A stretch of 10,525 nucleotides of DNA from Salinisphaera sp. UBA1666 (GTDB lineage: Bacteria > Pseudomonadota > Gammaproteobacteria > Nevskiales > Salinisphaeraceae). The stretch is from assembly GCA_002320455.1 (NCBI GenBank), contig DCKU01000011.1, positions 1 through 10,525 on the forward strand, given 5' to 3'. How positions within the stretch are numbered: position 1 is the first letter of the stretch; each line of letters starts with the position of its first letter. Both the position numbers and the translations under genes were made by a program. The notes under the pieces were generated by a model. That model saw only the letters and a list, made by a program, of their open reading frames with translations, searched no databases and was not told where the DNA came from. Shown in pieces: positions 5,916-10,525 of this stretch.

Positions 5916-6407
5916 ATGCCAGAGCCGACGTCTGAACACACCACGCAAGCGATGACGGCCTTTATCGAGCGCATGGGGTTATCGGCCCAGGGCGATGGCC
6001 TGCCGCGTATCGCCGGGCGCATCATGGGCTATTTCATTATCCACGGCGGCCCGACCAGCCTGTCGACGCTGGCGGATTCGCTGGCCGTTTCGCGGGCCTC
6101 TATCAGCACCAACGCGCGGATGCTCCGGGATCTGGGCGTGCTGGATGCAACCACCGTGCCCGGAGATCGACAAGACTATTATCAGCTAGCCCCACGCCAC
6201 TATGTCCGCGTACTCGAGGGCTATGTCCAGCGCATGGGCACGCTCGGCGAGTCGCTGGCCACCGCCGAGCGAGAGATCGACGACCAACACACCGGCGCCC
6301 ACGAGCGTCTGGCCGACATGCGCGCATTCGTCACCCAGGCACGCGCCCAGACCCGAGCGTTGATCCGCTCTTTGGACGACGACACGCCCGCAGACGATAC
6401 GCTCTAA
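5916..6407 (+). CDS. GbsR/MarR-family transcriptional regulator
   Basis: The 163-residue protein matches the GbsR branch of MarR regulators. The N-terminal helix FIERMGLSAQGDGLPRIAGR (16-35) is followed by IMGYFII, a winged helix-turn-helix (about 47-91) with LADSLAVSRASISTNARML as its recognition region, and the wing VPGDRQDYYQL (81-91). A long C-terminal helix (about 100-152) should form the dimer interface. GbsR controls choline/glycine-betaine genes in Bacillus, and related proteins control efflux pumps elsewhere. Here the only divergent neighbour is a molybdoenzyme of sulfite oxidase fold, the most likely target besides the regulator itself. The ATG has GAGGGG about 6 bases upstream. The ligand is unknown, and no effector-binding residues can be named. 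Confidence 0.88.
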   Translation: MPEPTSEHTTQAMTAFIERMGLSAQGDGLPRIAGRIMGYFIIHGGPTSLSTLADSLAVSRASISTNARMLRDLGVLDATTVPGDRQDYYQLAPRHYVRVLEGYVQRMGTLGESLATAEREIDDQHTGAHERLADMRAFVTQARAQTRALIRSLDDDTPADDTL

Positions 6408-6528
6408 ATGCTGTCACTGACCGAAGCTTGACAGTTCGCGCTGGTATGCTCGGCTGATCGCCTGCGAATTCCTGCTCGTCATGTGTTGTCTGCGTATGTC
6501 TTCCTGCCTAGTCACGCCCTAGCGCCTC

Positions 6529-7782
6529 ATGGACATATTCTGGTTATCGACCGGCGTCTGGAAGTATCTGTCGATACCGGCCGTGAGTGCCCTGGTGGGC
6601 TATGTCACCAACGTCGTGGCGCTCAAGATGATGTTTTATCCGCTGAAGTTTCGCGGCGTCTGTCGGCCGTATCTCGGCTGGCAGGGCATCGTGCCGCGAA
6701 AGGCGTCGAAGATGACCGGCGTGGCCGTAGATACCCTGACCGAATCGCTCATCGACGAAGACGAGATCTTCTCGCGCATTGATCCCGACGATCTGTCAGC
6801 GGTCCTGGAAGGCCCCATGCGGCGCGAAACCGGTCGCATCGCCGAGGACATCATGCGCGAGCAGCACCCGGCGTTGTGGCAGCGCCTGCCCACGGCGGTT
6901 CGAGACGAAATCAAGCGCCGTCTGCGGGCCCGGTCCGAGCACATCGTGGCTGCGGTCAACGCCGATATGCGGGCCAATCTGCGCTATCTGTTCGATCTCG
7001 ACGGGCTGATCGTCAAGGCGCTCGTGCGTGAAAAATCGCTGCTCAACGAGATGTTTCTCAAAACCGGCCATCGCGAGTTCCGCTTTATCGAGCGCTCCGG
7101 CGCCGTGCTGGGCGGCCTGTTTGGGCTCATCCAGATGGGGATCTGGCTGGCGTTCGATGGCTGGTGGCTGTTGCCGGTATTCGGCCTGATCGTGGGCTTT
7201 GCGACCAATTGGCTGGCCTTGAAGATGATTTTTGCGCCCCGTCGTGCCGTGGCGGTGGGTCCCTGGCGCGTACAGGGCTTGTTCTTCCGGCGCCAGCGTG
7301 AAGTCGCCGAGGACTACGGCCGACTGGTGGCCGAGCGCGTGCTCACACCGCGCGCCCTGGTGGACGAGATCGTGGCCGGGCCGTATGCCGACAAGCTCAA
7401 CGCGATCGTCGCGCACGAAGTCTCCGAGGCCATCGATCACGCGTTGGCGCGTATGCGTCCACTGATCGGCTGGGCCCTCGGCGAGGCCGACTACGAGCGC
7501 ATCAAATGGCGCGCCGGAGAAGAAACGGTAGCGCGCATGCCGGGAATCCTGGCCGACGCCGAGCCGTATTTTCAGCGCACGTTGCGTATCCGCGAGACGC
7601 TGACCGAGCGCCTGTCGGCACTTGAGCCGCGCGCTTTTGAAGCCATGCTGCGCCCGGCGTTCGAAGAGGATGAGTGGATTCTCGTGGCCGTCGGGGCAGC
7701 ACTTGGGCTGGCGGTAGGCTGGTTCCAGCTCATCGTCGTATTCTCGGAGACCTTCGTTGCCCGCTTCGGCGTGTTGTTCTGA
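6529..7782 (+). CDS. DUF445 family membrane protein with internal duplication
   Basis: The 417-residue protein belongs to DUF445 (YheB/YjiN-like), membrane proteins of unknown function. The family motif occurs twice. VGYVTNVVALKMMFYP (23-38) with QGIVPRK (52-58) is matched by VGFATNWLALKMIFAP (222-237) with QGLFFRR (249-255), which points to a duplicated unit about 200 residues long. Hydrophobic segments lie near 13-35, 192-232 and 383-406. The parts between are charged and helical, probably cytoplasmic or coiled-coil-like. The start is fixed by an in-frame TAG at 6520-6522, two codons before the ATG; no clear Shine-Dalgarno is seen. Only 16 bases separate its stop from the next gene, suggesting an operon. 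The upstream gap (6408-6528) holds a TTGACA at 6428 but no well-spaced -10 box. Confidence 0.85.
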   Translation: MDIFWLSTGVWKYLSIPAVSALVGYVTNVVALKMMFYPLKFRGVCRPYLGWQGIVPRKASKMTGVAVDTLTESLIDEDEIFSRIDPDDLSAVLEGPMRRETGRIAEDIMREQHPALWQRLPTAVRDEIKRRLRARSEHIVAAVNADMRANLRYLFDLDGLIVKALVREKSLLNEMFLKTGHREFRFIERSGAVLGGLFGLIQMGIWLAFDGWWLLPVFGLIVGFATNWLALKMIFAPRRAVAVGPWRVQGLFFRRQREVAEDYGRLVAERVLTPRALVDEIVAGPYADKLNAIVAHEVSEAIDHALARMRPLIGWALGEADYERIKWRAGEETVARMPGILADAEPYFQRTLRIRETLTERLSALEPRAFEAMLRPAFEEDEWILVAVGAALGLAVGWFQLIVVFSETFVARFGVLF

Positions 7783-7798
7783 CCGGAGATGCTTGCCC

Positions 7799-8539
7799 AT
7801 GAGCCAAGACGCCTCGATTCCGCCCGATTCGCCTGCCTCGCCGGCGCGAGGCTGGCTCCGCCAGGCCTGGCGCGAGGCCGAGCACTGGCCGCTGGCCGGT
7901 CAGGCACGACGCATGACCGAGGCCGCCGAAGCACGAGCGTTAGCCCAATTGAAACAGCGTCTGGACGCGATGGCCGACACATCGCTTGCCGATCCAGACG
8001 AAGCCGCGCCAGACACCGCGCTGCCGCCCGAACAGATGCTGGCCGGTCTGCTCGTGCGCGAGCGCAGCGTGGACCCGGATCGCGCCCGCCGCGAACTGTA
8101 TCGACGCGTGCTCGGCCAGCTTGTTCCCGATCAGATCTCGATCTTGCGGGTGCTGGATAAACGCGGGGTCGGCACCCTGTGTCATATCGGCGTTAGCCGC
8201 CTGCCGGGTGGCCCCGTGTCCTCGCTGTGTCTGGAAAACGCCAGCTCGCTCGGCCAGGAAGCCGGCGTATTGCTGCGCGAATTCACCCCTTACTACATGC
8301 AACATCTGCTGCAGCTTGGCCTGGTGAGCGCCGGCCCGGCCGATCGCCGGCTGGAGGCGGACTACGAGCTTTTGTTGGCCGATCCGAACGTGCGCGCTGT
8401 GATGGACGATATCCGCGAGCGTCTGCGGGGCTATCCGCGCGTGCTGAGACACGCCGTCACGCTGTCGCCGCTCGGCGCAGCCCTCTGGCGCGACTGTTAT
8501 CCGGCAGCCCAGGCCATCGCCAAACGGCGTTGGCCCTAG
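7799..8539 (+). CDS. DUF4393/Abi-alpha-like protein (putative)
   Basis: The 246-residue protein has an Ala/Arg/Glu-rich helical N-terminal half (about 15-110). Its C-terminal region (about 95-236) has the layout of the DUF4393/Abi-alpha family. It contains a PDQISILRVLD helix (110-120, compare the usual DEA-I-L-L), a central variable stretch with ENASSLGQEA, then YYMQHLLQLGLV (165-176), and a closing TLSPLGAALWRDCYP segment (221-235, compare the family's lT-lG--F---C). Family members are found near phage-resistance loci, but most, including chromosomal ones, have no proven role. No enzymatic motif or signal peptide is visible. The ATG at 7799 has CGGAG with a rather long 10-base gap; an upstream TTG at 7757 would overlap DUF445. 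The 16-base spacing suggests co-transcription with the DUF445 gene. Family assignment is by pattern only. Confidence 0.6.
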   Translation: MSQDASIPPDSPASPARGWLRQAWREAEHWPLAGQARRMTEAAEARALAQLKQRLDAMADTSLADPDEAAPDTALPPEQMLAGLLVRERSVDPDRARRELYRRVLGQLVPDQISILRVLDKRGVGTLCHIGVSRLPGGPVSSLCLENASSLGQEAGVLLREFTPYYMQHLLQLGLVSAGPADRRLEADYELLLADPNVRAVMDDIRERLRGYPRVLRHAVTLSPLGAALWRDCYPAAQAIAKRRWP

Positions 8540-8635
8540 ACGAAATTCGTCGGTGCGGCGACACTGGGCGATGAATGAAAAGAATTATTTTCCGCCGGCG
8601 GTTCGAACGAGACGCCGGAGGCATGGAGGAGCGTT

Positions 8636-10459
8636 ATGAGCGAGGCGGAACGTCAGACCGTCAGTGCCTGGGATGTCCTGAAACCCACCTGGGACAAGTT
8701 CGAACGGCTGCCGGCGTTGTTGAAAGGCATCGCCGTGATGTTGCGCTCGCGCTTCAATCCGCATCTGTCTATTGCGGCGCTGATCGAGCAACACGCCAAA
8801 AAGCGCAGCAAGCATGCCGCACTCACCTTCGACGACAAGACCTGGTCGTATGAGGCGTTTAACGCCGAGGCCAACCGGTATGCCCACGCGTTCGCTGCAG
8901 CCGACATCCAGCGCGGCGACACCGTGGCCCTGCTGATCGATAACCGTCCCGAGACTCTGATTCTGGTCGCCGCGCTCGCCAAGCTCGGCGCAGCCGCGGC
9001 CATGTGCAATACCAAGCAGCGCGGCGACGTGCTGGCCCATAGCGTGACCACGGTAGCGCCCAAGGCGATTGTGGTGGGCGACGAACTGGCCGAGGCGTTC
9101 GACGAAATCGCCGACGATGAAGGCGTAGCACGGCTGGCGCGTGTCTGGCGCATGGCCAATCCGCACGATGATCTGGATCTGGCCGACACGGGCCGCGTGG
9201 ATCTGGTGGCTGCCGCCCGCGGCCAGTCCAAGGACAACCCGGCCACCACCGGGCAGGTCGAATCCACCGATACGTGTTTCTATATCTTCACTTCCGGCAC
9301 CACCGGTATGCCCAAGGCCTCGCGCATGAGCCATCGCCGCTGGCTGCGCGGCGGCGCCGGGCTAGGGCTGTTGGGCCTGCGGCTGGGCGCCGATGATCGC
9401 TTCTATTGTGCGCTGCCGCTGTATCACAACAACGCGCTGACTGTGTCGTGGGCGTCGGTGCTGTGCTCGGGGGCCACGTTCTGTCTGGCGCGCAAGTTTT
9501 CGGTCTCCAATTTCTGGGACGACGTGCGCGCGCACGACGCGACCGTGTTTTCGTACATCGGTGAGCTGTGTCGCTATCTGCTTTCGGCGGATGCCGGCGC
9601 GGGCGATACCCAACACCGGGTACGCGCGGTCATTGGCAACGGGCTGCGACCGGACATCTGGGACGAGTTCAAGGCGCGCTTTCAGATCGGGCGGATCTGC
9701 GAGTTCTATGGTGCCAGCGAAGGCAATCTGATCTTCGTCAACGGCTTCAACATGGAGCGCACCGCCGGGTTCTGCCCGTTGCCGTTCGCGGTGGTGGCCT
9801 ACGACACCGACACCGAGAAACCGGCCTTGAACAACAGCGGCAACATGCAAGAGGTCGATAAAGGCGAGATCGGTCTGCTGCTTAACAAGGTCACCGATTT
9901 TGCCCCGTTCGAGGGTTATACCGACAAAGCCGCGGGCGAGGCCAAGCTGTATCGCGGCGTGTTCAAGAAAGACGATTGTTATTTCGACACCGGCGATCTC
10001 GTGCGTCGCCAGGGCATGCGCCATATCGCCTTCGCGGATCGGCTGGGGGATACGTTTCGCTGGAAGGGCGAGAACGTGGCGACCACACAGGTCGAAAACG
10101 CGGTCAACGCGTTCGAGGGCGTTGAAGAATCCGTGGTCTTTGGCGTGACCGTGCCGGGCGCCGACGGGCGTGCCGGGATGGCGGCCATCACCCCGGTGGG
10201 CGCGCCCGAGGATTTCGACTGGGCGGGGCTTGCCAAGCACCTGAAAAACGAGCTGCCGGCGTACGCGGTGCCGGTCTTCGCGCGTATCAAGCCCGAGCAG
10301 GAAATGACCGGCACGATGAAATACCGCAAGGTCGATCTGAAAAAAGACGGCTACGATCCGTCCTCGGGCGACACCGTCTATCTGCTGTCCGGCGATAGCT
10401 ACCAGCCGATCGATACGGCAACGCGCGACAAGCTCGACGCTGGCGAGCTGTCACTGTAA
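8636..10459 (+). CDS. FATP-type long-chain acyl-CoA synthetase
   Basis: This 607-residue ANL-superfamily ligase converts a fatty acid, ATP and CoA to acyl-CoA, AMP and pyrophosphate via an acyl-adenylate. Its organisation matches the bacterial FATP/very-long-chain type (about 600 residues) rather than classical FadD. The phosphate-binding motif is TSGTTGMPK (219-227). PLYHNNALT (261-269), FYGASEGN (357-364), YFDTGDLVRRQG (449-460) and DRLGDTFRWKGENVAT (468-483) follow. The C-terminal lid has TGTMKYRKVDLKKDGYDP (558-575), which carries the lysines expected to include the catalytic one. The N-terminus (25-45) has a modest hydrophobic stretch that could associate with membrane. The role is fatty acid activation for degradation or lipid synthesis. 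The ATG follows GGAGGA by 5 bases. It is 96 bases past the Abi-alpha-like gene and may have its own promoter. Confidence 0.93.
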   Translation: MSEAERQTVSAWDVLKPTWDKFERLPALLKGIAVMLRSRFNPHLSIAALIEQHAKKRSKHAALTFDDKTWSYEAFNAEANRYAHAFAAADIQRGDTVALLIDNRPETLILVAALAKLGAAAAMCNTKQRGDVLAHSVTTVAPKAIVVGDELAEAFDEIADDEGVARLARVWRMANPHDDLDLADTGRVDLVAAARGQSKDNPATTGQVESTDTCFYIFTSGTTGMPKASRMSHRRWLRGGAGLGLLGLRLGADDRFYCALPLYHNNALTVSWASVLCSGATFCLARKFSVSNFWDDVRAHDATVFSYIGELCRYLLSADAGAGDTQHRVRAVIGNGLRPDIWDEFKARFQIGRICEFYGASEGNLIFVNGFNMERTAGFCPLPFAVVAYDTDTEKPALNNSGNMQEVDKGEIGLLLNKVTDFAPFEGYTDKAAGEAKLYRGVFKKDDCYFDTGDLVRRQGMRHIAFADRLGDTFRWKGENVATTQVENAVNAFEGVEESVVFGVTVPGADGRAGMAAITPVGAPEDFDWAGLAKHLKNELPAYAVPVFARIKPEQEMTGTMKYRKVDLKKDGYDPSSGDTVYLLSGDSYQPIDTATRDKLDAGELSL

Positions 10460-10469
10460 ACAAGCCTGC

Positions 10470-10497
10470 GCCCGCGCGCCGGGCGCGCCGCGCGGGC
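10470..10497 (+). terminator. GC-rich terminator-like hairpin after the acyl-CoA synthetase gene
   Basis: A perfect 9-base-pair stem (GCCCGCGCG at 10470-10478 with CGCGCGGGC at 10489-10497) has a 10-base loop. It starts 10 bases past the stop codon and is followed by only a short T run (CTTTGGG). The stem is very stable, but the weak T tract means it may stop transcription inefficiently. Confidence 0.55.
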
Positions 10498-10525
10498 CTT
10501 TGGGCCTGTTGAGGTTTCATACGAG

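Noticed and set aside
6411..6434. Inverted repeat CTGTCA/TGACAG and a consensus -35 TTGACA after the GbsR-type gene
   Set aside because: There is a 6-bp stem with a 12-base loop and no T tract, so it is not a terminator. The TTGACA has a TATGCT only 11 bases away, too close for a working promoter.
6796..7800. 334-codon minus-strand reading frame opposite DUF445
   Set aside because: It lies wholly antisense to a gene with clear family motifs. The Gln/His/Arg-rich translation is typical of a frame shadow.
8539..8551. 13-base palindrome GACGAA-A-TTCGTC after the Abi-alpha-like gene
   Set aside because: A one-base centre cannot form a hairpin loop, and it does not match a fatty-acid regulator site (FadR, PsrA) that I know. 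It may be chance.
9362..10240. 292-codon minus-strand reading frame opposite the acyl-CoA synthetase
   Set aside because: It is antisense to conserved adenylation motifs; no domain or ribosome site supports it.

Overview
This window looks like chromosomal DNA from a high-GC gammaproteobacterium. The support is codon use rich in G and C, compact genes, a divergent yeiE-yeiH pair of the enterobacterial type, and a FATP-type acyl-CoA ligase. A halophilic, Salinisphaera-like host would fit, but that is a guess from protein style and cannot be shown here. I see no insertion sequence, integrase, CRISPR array, tRNA or rRNA.

Layout. Positions 112-831 (minus) encode a membrane-anchored DsbA-family thiol oxidoreductase with its own promoter. 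A perfect intrinsic terminator at 934-959 separates it from an exported PRC-barrel protein (986-1657, minus). Next comes a divergent pair: a YeiE-like LysR regulator (1737-2627, minus) and the YeiH-type membrane protein (2729-3805, plus). Downstream on the plus strand are the fluoride channel CrcB (3992-4396) and an overlapping small PII-like/DUF190-like protein (4393-4722). A sulfite-oxidase-fold molybdopterin enzyme (4747-5814, minus) converges on them. It is divergent from a GbsR/MarR-type regulator (5916-6407, plus), and an AT-rich dyad lies between the two. The right third is all plus strand: a DUF445 membrane protein (6529-7782), a DUF4393/Abi-alpha-like protein (7799-8539), and a FATP-type long-chain acyl-CoA synthetase (8636-10459) followed by a GC-rich terminator.

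How the genes may work together. The centre (1.7-6.4 kb) has an inorganic-anion theme. It holds a regulator type linked to sulfite, a membrane protein annotated as a putative sulfate exporter, a fluoride exporter, and a molybdenum enzyme of the sulfite oxidase fold with its own regulator. Any physiological link is inference from proximity.

The features most worth a second look are structural. A near-ideal plus-strand terminator is buried in the first codons of the minus-strand molybdoenzyme gene. A dyad overlaps both promoters of the molybdoenzyme/GbsR pair. The small PII-like protein is translationally coupled to CrcB. The DUF445 protein carries an internal duplication and sits in an apparent operon with an Abi-alpha-like gene. 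I found no clear-cut unknown system. Most genes belong to known, if partly uncharacterised, families.
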